Notes: generated by a model from the letters alone, not told the origin. Shown: positions 8,149 through 20,554, counted from the stretch's first letter. The stretch: 64,000 nucleotides of DNA from Eretmocerus hayati (GCA_029851415.1 CM056743.1:70834186-70898185); one strand, 5' to 3'. Numbers and translations: made by a program.

Positions 8149-10246
8149 TGCATGTGCCGCGCAAGTTTCTGGGGGCCCCGCGTGCAGACTAGGTCGGTAC
8201 GGCAGATTGCCTTTTTGAAATTTTTTCAATGTTTTCTGCTCTGCGCCCGTATCTAACTAATATATAGGCTGAGTATAAGGCTGCATGGCTGTATGTTATA
8301 GTTGATGTATATTGAGCTGCAAGGGAATACTATAATCAAAGATGCTGTAATTGTTGATTATTTATTGCCAATTATTGATGCCGCTTGAGCTAGTTCAACA
8401 ATTATTTGTAAAAAATTCATGTTCCAGAAATGATTATTATGGACTGACTGATATGATAGTCAAGTGCATTTGAATTAATCAATACCATATCAATACTTAA
8501 TCAATCAGTTATACGTGTATTCAGTGAGAGGTTAGGGTATTCAAATCCAAACATTGTTATTGTGGCCTTTATTGTGTTGAGGGCCCTGGCTTTTATAACA
8601 ATCGCAGCTTTTATAAACTCATGAAACTTTGTGATTAACCGATTAGGTTGAGTGATAGTGAAGTATTATGCTACGCTATTAAAAATGTCATGGATTTTCA
8701 TCACCAAACAGTTACAAATCACTCTTTACCACATATTTTCTTTTCAACAGTGCACATGCATATTTTTGTGATGGTGGAGACGCTAGGATGTGAGATTTTA
8801 GTGTCTTCAGTCCTTGGCACAATCAAAAATTACTTGGAAGTTTATTCGGTTGGAGAACCACAGAATAAACTTTGACAGTGAGTCAAAAATAATGAGTTTT
8901 GGATTTATAGATTCTGGATTTTTCCCATCAATAATGTTGAGTTGTACACATAGTAATTCATTAACTCAAACATGGAGATGTTGGATTCTCTGAATCCAAT
9001 TCTGAATCAATCTGTAATGAATATTTTTTTTTAGAATTTGTTCATTAGAATTACCCTCTAATGAGAGTAAGTATTGTTATGGGAGCTGAGGAAAGAGTAA
9101 ACATGTCACTCATCATGGATCTTATTTTCTTCAGAATTCCGCAATCATGAGAGACAGATCTATTCACCCTGAAATAATCAAACATCAGCCTCCACAATAT
9201 CAGCTATGTGAATCTTCATACTTATAGAACCAAGATAGATTGATCGGTGTCCTGTAGGATACATGTGGCCATTGCTCTATTATTTTTGTTGAAACTCATA
9301 CCATGAACTTATTCTATTGCCGCTACACAACACATTCTATCGCAGTATTGAACTTGATCCCTATATAGGACAGATGAATTCCATTATAAGCAAACAAATA
9401 TTTAAATGTAAAAAAATGGATCGTCAACATGCATCAGACTAGAGGCAGCATAAGACATATCATTGATGGGGAAAATCCAGAATCTATAAATCCAAAACTC
9501 ATTGTTTGTTTTTTTATTGTTTTTGACTCGCTGTCAAAGTTTATTCTGCGGTTCTACAACCGAATAAACTTCCAAGTAATTTTTGATTGTGCCAAGGACT
9601 GAAGACACTGAAATCTCTCATCCTAGCGCCTCCACCATCTCAAAAATATGCATGTGCACTGTTGAAAAGAGAATATGTGATAAAGAGTGATTTGTAACTG
9701 TTTGGTGATGAAAATCCATGACATTGTTAATAGCGTAGCATAATACTTTACTATCACTCAACCTAATCAGTTATTCACAAAGTTTCATGAGTTTATAAAA
9801 GCTGCGATTGTTATAAAAGCCAGGGCCCTCAACCCAATAAAGGCCACAATAACAATGTTTGGATTTGAATACCCTAACCTCTCACTGAATACACGTATAA
9901 CTGATTGATTAAGTATTGATATGGTATTGATTAATTCGAATGCACTTGACCATCATATCAGTCAGTCCATAATAATCATTTCTGGAACATGAATTTATTA
10001 CAAATAATTGTTGAACTAGCTCAGGCGGCATCAATAATTGGCAATAAATAATCAACAATTACAGCATCTTTGATTATAGTATTCCCTTGCAGCTCAATAT
10101 ACATCAACTATAACATACAGCCATGCAGCCTTATAAGCCTTATACGGGCGCAGAGCAGAAAACATTGAAAAAATTTCAAAAAGGCAATCTGCCGTACCGA
10201 CCTAGTCTGCACGCGGGGCCCCCAGAAACTTGCGCGGCACATGCAC
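8149..10246. mobile_element. Foldback element with ~780-bp inverted arms
   Basis: The sequence 8149-8932 recurs as its reverse complement at 9462-10246 with scattered substitutions (about 95% similar by eye), around a ~530-bp unpaired centre. The arm tips read GTGCATGTGCCGCGCAAG and its complement. No transposase frame was seen in the arms or centre, and I could not define a target duplication. It fits a non-autonomous foldback/long-TIR DNA transposon. A transcript through it would form a very long hairpin. Confidence 0.85.
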
Positions 10247-10689
10247 GGCACACGCATATATGCTTAATCTGGACGCAGCCATTGGTCCCGCACGATGCTG
10301 CACGGCACTGACTGGCACTGACTTGCTAACCTGACCTGACCAGCTTCGAGTGGCTTCCCAGGACGAGATCCTCGAGAATTATTCACCAGAGGATCGAATT
10401 AGTAAAAGATCCCAATAACGCCAAATTTGCTCATTAGAAGAATTTTGGAATACTCAAGATGTCTGGCTATGGATGATGAACTAACCATCGCGGAGCCACA
10501 GTATATAGTTGGATAAATTCAGCACCTTGAAATCTAATTATAGCGTTGCATTTTCGTCTCAGAAATACTCTTCTGAGCTTGAAGAGGATCGACCTTTCAG
10601 GACTCCCATTCTAAGCCTCCATACGGTTATTAATAATTTCGGTTATTGTTCAAGAACCTGAGAACCCAGATCACTTGATAACCTGAGCA
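10247..10689. other. No gene seen
   Basis: Roughly 440 bp of mixed-composition sequence between the foldback and the degenerate AT-rich repeat. I see no coding, RNA or repeat structure in it. Confidence 0.5.
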
Positions 10690-11060
10690 TATCGTGGAGG
10701 CATATGTGATCTGGACTCAACCAGATATTGCACAAATATTTCAGAAAGATATTTATGGAATATTGCACTGAAATCTTTCAGAAATATCAATTGCATATTG
10801 CCCTGGATAACCTTTCTGGTATCTTCCCAAAGATTCTCACAGTACAGCAGGAATATATGGAGATGATGAGATTCACGAAACATTATATTCCACTGAAATC
10901 TGTCAGAAAGCATTCAAAAATCGTTCGGAATAAGATTGCTGGAATATTTACAATGAAATTTTTGAGAACAACTTCGGAATACTACTTTTGGAAGATCCAC
11001 TGGAATCTTTCAGCAAACCTCCACGAACTTGGCCCGAATATTTTATTGGGAGGAAATTGA
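10690..11060. repeat. Degenerate AT-rich tandem repeat, left part
   Basis: Loosely repeated phrases such as AATATTGCACTG, AAATCTTTCAGAAA and ATCTTCC recur every ~45-65 bp. The same repeat resumes at 22324 after the LTR element, showing that the element inserted into a pre-existing repeat tract. Short frames crossing it are by-products of the repeat. Confidence 0.75.
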
Positions 11061-12031
11061 AGACTGTGAAGGTATGAAACCTTCGATCCCAGATAACCGT
11101 GAACCTACAACTCGGAGAATCTCGACTCGTACTACAAAATGAGAGGAAAATGGTCTATTAACATGTAGTCCAAGGCACAAACTATCGTTCCGCATTCACC
11201 CAAGACCGCACCTTGTGCCAAAGAGCGACTCCTACGTGTAGTCAAAGACGTAAACTACCATTCCGCATTCACACGAGATTATGCTTCGTGCTGGAGAGTC
11301 CCCACGCGTAGTCAAAGATATAAAGTGACGATCCGCATTCGCGCAGGGTTGTGTCTTGTGCTGAAGGGTGGCTCTCGACTAAATAAAGATATTGGAATTA
11401 AATGATGGATTAACCATAAGCCAACGGTCACGTTGGTCTGAGAACACGTTGTTGACATGATTTCCGAGTCCCAACCGGGACTCATGATTCCAGAACTCCC
11501 TGCGGATACACGGCATGGAAGCCGTCGGCAACGGACATCGGACAAGCCTCAAGCCAAAGCAAAGACCAGCTACAGCTACGTGCATAAGCCAAGCAACGCT
11601 AAGAGGACATGAGATGCAGCATCGCAACAGCCAAAGGGGGCGGTCGACAAACAACACTCGCCGTACAGCCATGACCTCATTACCGCATACGGCCATGAGA
11701 CTCGGCAACGTCGCATACGCTTGGCAACGCCGACGCCACCACCTAGCAACAACAAGCCCGGCGCCGCTGCATACCGAGGGGAGGCCTTATTAGATGACGC
11801 AACCGACAACCAATCAGAGACGCTGCCCAGACGAGAGAGAGTCTCCCCTCCAGCGCGCAGATTCACGACGCGCTCGATCGATAATGGCCGCGCACGAATT
11901 AGGCAACAGCCCGCCCCCTTTCAGTAGTCGGCACCGCCCAGATCCATGATGGCGCATCAAGGAGAGGATGCGCACGCACCACCAGCAACCAGTCAGAGGC
12001 TTCCGTGGGCGTAACCACGCCACTCAGCTAA

Positions 12032-12053
12032 TGACGTCATTTCGTCTATATAA
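12032..12053 (+). promoter_or_regulatory. LTR core promoter: CRE palindrome plus TATA
   Basis: TGACGTCA at 12032-12039 is a perfect cAMP-response/ATF-type palindrome. TATATAAGG begins 8 nt downstream at 12047. The same pair is at 21522-21529 and 21537-21545 in the 3' LTR. Transcription should start ~25-30 nt past the TATA. Confidence 0.75.
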
Positions 12054-12210
12054 GGAGCCTACAGACGCCCGCCAGCAGACTTGGGGCTTGAGACCCAGAC
12101 CTATAACCTCAGCCTCGCTTGAGTAACCACCTAACGAGCCTTGCATTGTCACTCTGTATTTCTATTCTGTATATCGTATTGCATAACGCCAGTTCTGTGT
12201 AGAGTCAGTT

Positions 12211-12216
12211 AATAAA
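12211..12216 (+). terminator. LTR polyadenylation signal AATAAA
   Basis: AATAAA about 160 nt past the TATA box, within the expected R region. The working copy in the 3' LTR is at 21701-21706. Confidence 0.65.
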
Positions 12217-12834
12217 GCCACTTTAATTGTCGCCACTGCTTCCATTGTGCTTCAGCACTTAACAATCCAACGAACCCGGTCCTTCCATCGTAACGATAAC
12301 AACGATCCAGAGATCCAGCCATCCAACAGTTCCAGCAACAGCAGCAGCCACTACCGAATAATCATAAGTACAAGGTTTGTAAGCGTATGAGAAAGACCCA
12401 GTCCTCGACGGAACGGCCGACGAAAATACCAGGAGGGGCTAGTTCCGTTACCGAGGTCTATCCTGAGGAATACCAACCTCCTCTGAAGGTCTCTAATTAT
12501 ACACCTGAGGCCGTACTTACGCTCCGTCGCACGACAAGAGTGCTCGATCTGACCGTCTATGGCACTTCTCCGACGGACGACGAAAGATGTCTGACCCCAG
12601 TGGACCCAGGCGTTGCCCGCGCTGCCATTTCAAGTTCCCAGGAGCCAGTCGAACAGCGACCGTCTACGAGTTGTACGCCTTGCAACAAGCCCGTCGTCTA
12701 GCCCGCGCCGGCGCAGAATCGAGTAGGCCTCGAGTTATAAACGATGCCGTGCCAGATTCGACAACTAACCCAAGCGTTCCGTCTTCGCCAGAATCATCGT
12801 CCCAGTAACTTCAGGGCTCGTTTATAACAGTTTT

Positions 12835-12852
12835 TGGTGACAGCGGTGGGAT
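12835..12852 (+). promoter_or_regulatory. Primer-binding site of pol-less element
   Basis: TGGTGACAGCGGTGGGAT, 5 nt after the LTR end. It is identical to the primer site of the autonomous gypsy element at 7209-7226, including the spacing. The shared site suggests common ancestry or helper dependence. Confidence 0.85.
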
Positions 12853-12966
12853 ACCGGTTGTGGAAGCAGTGATTTTATATGGCAAGAAAGGAGTGACAAT
12901 TTGAACATTGACAATTGAACGGTGACATCTGAACATTGAACATTGAGGATTGAATATCGAAGACTA

Positions 12967-13392
12967 ATGGACCCATCAACTCTGGCTCTACTCCCAAGAA
13001 GAAATCTATACCTTGTGCCATACATCCGCCCGAGCTATCGTTGGACAATTTACGACATCGAGACCCGTGCAGACATTGGAAAATTTGACAGGACTATCAT
13101 ACAACCAGTTGGAGAAGGATCTAATTTAGTTATTGTCGCCATACTCAAGGGACGAGCACTGAGAGAAATCATATACGCCAAGTGTATCACCGCAAGAGAA
13201 CCATGCTGCTACATCACACAGGACCCGGTGCGACTCACTCGGATTACCGCAAGGACAAAAACCATCAGCGCGATTTTCTTGGAGGACGATCCAGATACCG
13301 TCTACGATCAGAAGACCTACATCGAACGAGGAACATTCATTGAACTCCGTTATTTGGAATCCGACGAGAAACCATTTCCTCCAACCCGCTGA
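12967..13392 (+). CDS. Unknown 141-residue ORF after primer site
   Basis: The frame is open from 12943, with the first ATG at 12967. The product is about 141 residues, rich in Arg, Ile, Tyr and Thr, with mixed hydrophobic and charged segments and no signal peptide, membrane span or zinc motif. I do not recognise it. It sits about 115 nt after the primer site, where gag normally starts, so it could be a divergent Gag N-terminal fragment. It lacks the helical capsid pattern seen in the gypsy Gag at 4988-6556. It is the first coding-like segment of an element that has no pol. Confidence 0.4.
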   Translation: MDPSTLALLPRRNLYLVPYIRPSYRWTIYDIETRADIGKFDRTIIQPVGEGSNLVIVAILKGRALREIIYAKCITAREPCCYITQDPVRLTRITARTKTISAIFLEDDPDTVYDQKTYIERGTFIELRYLESDEKPFPPTR

Positions 13393-14677
13393 AGGATTGA
13401 GTTCCCGAGTAGCTGAATCTACGAGTCGTCCAATCTTCAAGTTGCTGAGCTTCGGAATCTTGAGTATAAGTTACGTATTATTACTATTACCGAATTGTCT
13501 TATTTAAGCGGATAGAATTTTAGGATTGGTGATTGTCTCACCCAAGGAATTTTGGCAATAGCTGTGAGATAGGTATCTTTCTTAAGCCCCTATTTAGATT
13601 TTTATAGCAGTCATAGTTCTGACTTAGACGCACTAGTCCTGACAATAGTCGCTAGACAGGTATCTTTCTTAAGTCCCTATTTAGATTTACTTTCGACGAG
13701 AGTACACACTGATAGTTACTTGTTCCCTTGATTGTGATGAATAGGCCTTTCGGACTGGTGATTACTTCACCCAGTGAATTTATAAGAACGATTTCTCATT
13801 CAGTTTCACTTCGTGACGGTATGAATCACAACCGAACCCCTAGATCAAGACCTGATCGTAGTGTTGTCGCAGATGTGCAACGTATGTTAGATACACTGGT
13901 TGACGACTTGATTATCGTGCGGGTAGACTCTCACAACAGAAACGTGAACTTGAACCCTAGAAGTCTTGATTTTGGGAATCAAGCCAGCTTGGTGAATCCT
14001 AGAGGCTTGAGATCTGTAGGCTTGGCATAATATTACGTATATAAAATAAGGATCGACTTTTGATCATCCTAGATGAGTACATTCTAGTCTCGATAATTAA
14101 TCTGTCTATTGCTCTTAGAATGAGTGTTTTTCGACCCCAATAATTGGTTTGAGTGATTGTGGTAGTGATAGTTAGATTAGTACTTCCTGCTTTCGTCGGT
14201 TGACAGATTGCTCGCGATTATCAACCGACGCCTCTCGCTCCTTTCTGTTACTCTTGAGGAACTATAATTATAAGAAAAGATAGTAATTCCGACCAGGAGG
14301 GCTTGCTCGATGATTGGCGGACCCTTACTCACCTAACCTAAGATAGATTAAATTGATTGTGTATTCGTGAGTTTCAGTCGTGCTATTATAACGTACGTTT
14401 GATATTGCGGGTCGAGTCGTGTGGTTGAACCGAGTGTTTGTGATAACTAACAACGAAAAGATAGCAACCCGACCAGGAGGGCACGTTCAGATCGCTCGAT
14501 GAATGGCGGACCACTGCTCACCTAGTTAAGACTAACAACCAACGCTTTCGTCAGTTGACAGATCTTTCGCGACCATCAACTGACGCCCTTCTGCTTCTTT
14601 CTCCTAATATAAGGCCATTCACTGACTGTTATCGCGCTTGAACTGGATAGATATTCTAACCAACGGCCGAACAAGTC
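13393..14677 (+). other. Non-coding interior with imperfect repeats
   Basis: No convincing gene, although a frame at 13728-14030 is open. A ~32-bp phrase containing GGTATCTTTCTTAAG recurs at about 13570 and 13650. A ~150-bp module with a self-complementary arm (CGGTTGACAG ... CAACCG type) and the phrase GACCAGGAGGGC recurs at about 14190-14340 and 14450-14610. Spacer repeats of this kind are common in large LTR derivatives. Confidence 0.55.
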
Positions 14678-14853
14678 TTTGAATTTAGAATAAGAACCTA
14701 GGAGTGACGTAATTCCGATCACGATGGCTAATACCCAAATGACTGTGAGGTGGTCCGATAAGTAGTTTGAACTTAGAATAAGAACCTAGGAGTGACGTAA
14801 TTCCGATCACGATGCCTAATACCCAAATGACTGTGAGGTGGTCCGATAAGTAG
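14678..14853 (+). repeat. 88-bp tandem duplication
   Basis: Two adjacent copies (14678-14765 and 14766-14853), nearly identical, each containing GTGACGTAATTCCGATCACG and ending in GATAAGTAG. They lie just upstream of the nucleocapsid-like frame. Confidence 0.9.
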
Positions 14854-15066
14854 TTTTGCATAGTTTAAAGGTAGATAGAATTGACACACCATTGCAATCA
14901 CGACAGATAACATCTGAACGATTGTAAGGTGGCTCGATTAGAAATAAGAGAGTGCTGTGGTCTTATTTGATAAAAAGCAATGGGCAGATCTTTTGAATAA
15001 TATTTATGAACAGGATAGTAACTTGATTAGGGATTGTCTTGGTTGGCCTTTGAGAATTTCGACAAC

Positions 15067-15663
15067 ATGGCTCGATTTACGGAAGCCCCAGATCTCAATA
15101 GCCTCATGGGAGACCCAGAAACTGATCAATTAGACAGGATTTCATTCCTCGTGAGCCTAGCAGTAGAAGCTGTTCATGACATGCGGCGGAGGGTTCTGCG
15201 GTGTAACTGTCGAACTCCGGCTAGGAATTTTCGCGCTCACTTGCAGAACACTATTAATGACTTACAACGTCTGAAGACAATGAATTCCGACCAGGGAACC
15301 GATTTTGTCGCGCAGAACCCATATAACCGCCGGCTCCCTAGACCCTACGCCCGAAAATCCACTGAAAAATTTATACAACCCGAAGGAGAACCGTTTGATT
15401 TACCGCGACCAGGTATTTTTAAGGACATGAGCAGGATCAAATGTTTCAGGTGTGAAATGTTCGGACATTATGCTAGGAATTGTCGAGAAGCCATACCCCT
15501 ACGCACATCGAGACGCGACCCTGAAGCTTATTGTCGATACTGTCACAAGAGGGGTCATTCATTTGAAAATTGTAAGGCGCAACCACGAAAAGTTGCCGTC
15601 GCTAGAGTAAACCCAATTTCAACTCACCAAGTTGACGAATCCGCTGAAGCAAATATAAATTAG
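15067..15663 (+). CDS. gag: Nucleocapsid-like Gag fragment with two zinc knuckles
   Basis: Frame open from 15034, first ATG at 15067, about 198 residues, stop at 15661-15663. Two CCHC knuckles are near the C-terminus: CFRCEMFGHYARNC and CRYCHKRGHSFENC (CX2CX4HX4C). The first half is helical and charged and may be the tail of a capsid domain. The knuckles resemble those in the gypsy Gag at 4988-6556 in form and spacing. A full capsid domain and any pol are missing. The protein could bind element RNA. Whether it is still translated is unknown, because more than 2 kb of leader with many ATGs precedes it. Confidence 0.75.
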   Translation: MARFTEAPDLNSLMGDPETDQLDRISFLVSLAVEAVHDMRRRVLRCNCRTPARNFRAHLQNTINDLQRLKTMNSDQGTDFVAQNPYNRRLPRPYARKSTEKFIQPEGEPFDLPRPGIFKDMSRIKCFRCEMFGHYARNCREAIPLRTSRRDPEAYCRYCHKRGHSFENCKAQPRKVAVARVNPISTHQVDESAEANIN

Positions 15664-16059
15664 CCGAGGTCATTGATGAAAATTCGACCCACTCTATAGA
15701 AACGATAATTATAGTTGCATATGATTTGGATTTCATGATGTGTTTCACACGTGTTTATGGAAGGAATTTCTTGACTATAATTATTTGCTGATGACTTAAG
15801 GAAGAAAACCTCACCTTGAACTGGAAATTTTGGCTATCTGAGAGGCGATGAAGACCCACAACCACAACCTACACTCTCTTGCTTCCTTTTCCTTCACAAC
15901 TAGTAGCTTCAAAATGCACGTGCGACTTTTATCTATTCTACTGCTTCTGTTCTATCGTCACACAACACAAACAAGAACAAACCAGAGGACCGAAACCAAG
16001 CAATCAACCAAACCGATACGACGCGCTGTATCTCGAGCCAAATCGATACGACGCACTAT

Positions 16060-16390
16060 ATCACGAACGGCCCGCGATCTTTCGAGTCCCCACCGAACCG
16101 TGTGGATACGGGCTTGGAGGTACGTGACCGTCGCCAAGATAGTACGACGAACTGTACCCAGAACGGCCCACAACCCCTCGAGTCCCCACCAATCTGTGTG
16201 GACACAGGCTCGAGTAGGTGTGTGACCGTCGCCACAAACCCACCTTGGGCAACCACCGAGACGTGTGGCCGCGGGCCCGAGGGAGGGTGCCCCCAGGGAC
16301 TTGGATGGTCCACGGCCTCTCGGTCCACCACCGAGACGTGTGGTCCGCGGACCGGGATGGTTAGTGACCGTCACCAACGAGAAGGAGGGG
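16060..16390 (+). repeat. Degenerate GC-rich tandem repeat (~110-bp units)
   Basis: Phrases GAGTCCCCACC, GTGTGGAYAC and GTGACCGTCRCC recur three to four times. Long frames on either strand through this tract result from the repetition. Confidence 0.6.
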
Positions 16391-16441
16391 ATCCCCGGCC
16401 ACTTCGGGTGGTTTTGACTTATCCTGGGGGCGAGTAAACTT

Positions 16442-16580
16442 AAGAAAGAAACAGAAAGAAATAGAAAGAAACAGAAAGAAACAGAAAGAAACAGAAAGAA
16501 ATAGAAAGAAACAGAAAGAAACAGAAAGAAATAGAAAGAAACAGAAAGAAACAGAAAGAAACAGAAAGAATCAGAAAGAA
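16442..16580 (+). repeat. 10-bp minisatellite AAAYAGAAAG
   Basis: About 14 copies of a 10-bp purine unit, with C/T alternating at one position. It is strictly purine-rich on one strand. Confidence 0.95.
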
Positions 16581-17623
16581 TCGCCAGAGAATGGCAATGA
16601 ACACCGAAATGATGAATATGAATATGCATAAGAATACGACCGAACAGGCCTGGCTCTACAAAAGCTGAGCCTCGCGATTGCTTTCTTGGTCCTCTGACAC
16701 TTGTGGTGAACTCACAAATCTACAAATTGGTCCAATCGCCCTCTCTGGTTGCCGAATGCTAACTGCGAATTTGATGTTGATGATTACAAGGAATTCACAC
16801 GAAAATAACATCGATGACGTAAGCCAACCACGACATGTTATCTGGTTCGTATCCAAGAATCTGAACCTTCCAAGAATATATATCAAAATGATTCAAATTC
16901 GAAATGTTAAATTTCAACGACCTCGACTTGTGACATTTATTGACAGAAAGCTTCTTTCACACCTGATTGACGCTTCCAGGAATATACAACCCCCCTTTCT
17001 CGAACCGCCTACCTCGTAGAATGGCCGTTTGCCAGTGTGTTAATGTTGCCAGTGATGGGTGCATGAGGCTTTAGGAAGTCCAAGGGGAAAATTGATCTTT
17101 TTGCTACTACAAAATTACTCGGCATTACAACGTCTAAGGTCGAATTTAGTTGTCTTCTACCATAACCTTCTTACTTCACGAATACATGTCGAGTTCATGA
17201 CCTCTATCAACATCCCAACGTCGTTCTGATACCAAATTGTCCGGAGGGCTATGGAAAATCAGTGCCCGAATACCAGACTACCGGGTTGGGCCAATATATA
17301 TAAGAGTCATAACCTAATTCCGTGGAATATCGAGTATGAAAACGAGTATACTTACCAAGTATGTTCACTATCAGATAGAAATCCACTCTGTATAGGAAAT
17401 AATATAGGCATTTTTGGGGAAGCATGTATTTAGTTGCATTACAATTTTGTACATATAGAATATTCTTAAGGTTAGGTTAACGATTGTATCACAAATAGGC
17501 TCCGGATCGCCAACCAACGATCAGAGAACGACATCCGTACCCCAACAGTATTATTCCGAATCGCATCCAAGAAACGGACACGCGTGAGTGCCCGATTTGA
17601 GCAGGCCTCCGATTTTCGACCAC

Positions 17624-17656
<33 letters not shown>

Positions 17657-20133
17657 CATTATTATCGTGTGATATGCCATATTTTAAGATAATCATGGGG
17701 TTCTACATTGGCTACTCAGGAATCGACCATATATTCCGTTACGTACGTATTTTCGAAATCGTCTCAGACGGTTATTATTCAACTACCGGATTCGTGTCAA
17801 TTCATTTACTTAGGCGTCTGATTTCTTTTATAGATTTACAAACTTCAAAACAAAATATTAATTCAATGTGCGATACCTTCGTAAGGTCAATAGTATAGGG
17901 TTGTTAACTTCTGTATGAATATTTGTACTGACATATATATATATATATATGTGTGTGTTATTTTTGGAAATAAAGAAAATTGATTTTTGAGAGCTGGGCC
18001 GACGGGAGGCCGAATAAAGCCAAATCGCTCCGGACAACCTATCTTTGCCTGAAGGATGGCTTATCCTGGAGATGAATTGACGAAAAGGCAGCAACCTACG
18101 GAATGGAGCGTAAGGTGGAGCTCCATTCACCTCCCACTCTCAATAATTGATTTTACCCTCACAGGAATTTTAAAATCGCGTAAAATAATCAAGCCCAATA
18201 AGGAACAGATATCTAACATAGAATCAAAAGGTCATAACTTGATTCTCGAGCCATTCTCCTAGTGAATAATTTAATCAGCAAAGAATTTTACCTTGGCCTT
18301 TCAAGCCTCAAAACCTCCCGAATCGCTTTTAAAGATGATAGCCAATCATTGGGAGTCGCGTAACCCTTCCCATTTTTATAGCATTGGAGAGGACTCTGAC
18401 CGTCACAAACTTAATCAAATTACGCACGGACGTTGACTATCCCTAACCTCAGCCTGAGTAAAGCCCGTTGGAAGTAACAAGTTGACTTGTAAGAAGCTAT
18501 GCAATCGTTTTGACCCCCCCCCCCCCCCGTATTTCATTCACCTTTGAATTTTAGCCGTCGACTAAAATATGGGTCCGCGAAACATTGCCGGACCAATTTC
18601 GGATTACATAAGGAAAGAATTAGCTGAATGTTGGTCGAGATAACGAGTGAAGTTGCGAGACAATATGTTCTGCACCGTCTGTGCAAAAATGATGGGGACC
18701 CACCTTTCTGGCGTGTTGCGCATGCGCCACGCAACTACCGTATGCATCAGGCCCAAAAAGACAAAATTCTATTTTATAGATATACAATCGATGATAATAC
18801 CAATATCCCGTGTCAATTTTAACGTGCAATGTCCTAATGGATTCAATCCCCGAAATTTTGACGCGACTGCCTTCTGAGACTATTAGAGTATCAGAGTCAA
18901 GATACACTATCACTCAATTTCAAATTTAGGAATGCTATTATACACTTCCTAAGTTTCTTTAAGGGACCAACCATTAAGAGACTAACTCTAAAATGAAAGG
19001 ATTCAACTCAGGGATGAATTTAACTTTATTTGAGAAACATCCAAATCTCTATTATGCTATTAGAACTCATGAAAAGAAACGAGATGGTATGAATAGTCTT
19101 CATTTCTGATAGGCTCAATGAGATTATATACTAGTAATGTGATATAATTATACTAATCATGTTCCAACAGATTTGAATGATTGATACCCGGATAATATAC
19201 TCAATTCGATTCAAATACCCCTCTCACTCATAATAACACTTGTCCCATAAAAGAAAAGACCATAGAGTGATTCATGGATCACTGCAGTTACCACATCTCT
19301 GAAGAAATTCTGATCCATCCTAGTTGGTCCCTTTCTGAATGCATCTGACTACTGATAACTCTCTCTTGGAAAAGTTGCAATAATACCTCCTCACTTACGA
19401 AGATCCATTCAAGTCTGATGAAACTGAAAAAAAAGAGGGGGGTTTTTCCTTCCATGTAGCATCAACAATAAGTAAGGATTAGTAGAGTAAAATGTAGCGT
19501 CTTACCTGAACGGTAAATAGGATATTTGTACGAGTTTATCCAATAAGATCGGCCCAAATTGAGACTCAAAAGCCCCATAGACGCCGAGAAATATCGGGCA
19601 CAACCCGCATCATCGTCATCATGCAAGAGTCGTGAATGACTCACGCAGGCACACTACTACCTGATCGGAGCAAGGATAAGCATATGGAAAGAGAGTCATA
19701 GAACTTTAGGGTGTCTCTGCGTTAGAGGGTTCGCGAATACATAAGGTGTGAACTGTAAGACACGAATAAGGTCCGCATTGCGACTAAGGTTTCGAGCTAT
19801 TTTGGAAATATCCGTGGATAACAAACGTATGAATTGGAAACCTGTGAGGGGAGATATACATCTTCTTCGAATTCTTAGTTGAATACACATAAAAGCCTGG
19901 CTTACATGGATGTTATATTGGTGAAACACTTATAAGGAGGGGACTATTAAGATTCTAATGAACAATGAACAATCGGGACATGTTGGTCAGGAATATAGCC
20001 ATACATCGATGAAGAACGCGTTTTCATTGCTCTAGGAAAATGGAATCAAACTTGGATAAGGCGAAAAAAAAAACGAATTGGTAACAGAACGACGACAGGT
20101 GTTTGGATCGCTTTTAATTTCTCTCAGGTCTGG
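16581..20133 (+). other. Non-coding interior of pol-less element
   Basis: About 3.5 kb in which I see no gene and no trace of protease, reverse transcriptase or integrase motifs. It contains (TA)n at 17627-17656, (AT)n at 17933-17950 and a 15-C run at 18514-18528. The longest frame (16678-17019) has no recognisable features. Confidence 0.6.
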
Positions 20134-20554
20134 AAAAAGTTCGAGTCATGGACTCGAATTTTTTATAAGGGGGGGACTGATATGGCAATATCGCCGACCC
20201 CAACGACCCCAAGGATCACACTCTTTTCTCTTACCCATCTAAGCGCCTTTCTTCCTTCTATTCCAACGAGGCTTACACGGACCGCCGTACGTACCGCCAT
20301 ACCTCCAGCGCGGGATCACTAATACTACATGCCATCTTTTTCCTCTGAAAATTTTTCTGACACACACATTTATAAAAAACGTTGAACCATACTCAAGATT
20401 CTAATTTTTACTGATTCTGACCGTGACAAAATTCAAGATCCACTCTCATAGAAAAGCCTCAGACACCTGATTCTGGCAATTGAGTACATCTCATCGAATT
20501 TCATTCTCTGAAAAAGTTCGAGTCATGGACTCGAATTTTTTATAAGGGGGGGAC
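20134..20554 (+). repeat. Duplicated polypurine-tract module
   Basis: A 44-bp segment ending TATAAGGGGGGGAC occurs at 20134-20177 and again at 20511-20554, 377 bp apart and essentially identical. The second copy abuts the 3' LTR (TGTTAAGG) and is the functional polypurine tract. The first is followed by TGATATGG, not LTR sequence. Confidence 0.85.

Larger units (their letters stand above)
11065..12829 (+). repeat. 5' LTR of pol-less element
   Basis: 1,765 bp beginning TGTGAAGG and ending TTTATAACA. It differs from the 3' copy by about six substitutions (near 11068, 11159, 11464, 12353, 12360 and 12823). U3 is about 980 bp and ends in a CRE-like site plus TATA box; AATAAA is at 12211. U5 is long (~600 bp) and contains an open frame at 12387-12701 of unknown meaning. 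It is conserved between copies only because the copies are young. The length is large for gypsy LTRs. Confidence 0.95.

Noticed and set aside
11576..11866. Mutually overlapping 60-110-residue frames on both strands of the LTRs
   Set aside because: Six-frame chance openness in GC-rich U3 sequence; they overlap each other and have no recognisable features.
12387..12701. 104-residue frame in the LTR U5, identical in both LTRs
   Set aside because: Identity reflects the young age of the LTR pair, not constraint; no motif recognised. Mentioned in the LTR entry only.
15958..16629. 223-residue minus-strand frame with a Phe/Leu/Ser-rich 'membrane-like' N-terminus
   Set aside because: It is the translation of the 10-bp purine minisatellite and the GC-rich tandem repeat; antisense to the element and periodic.
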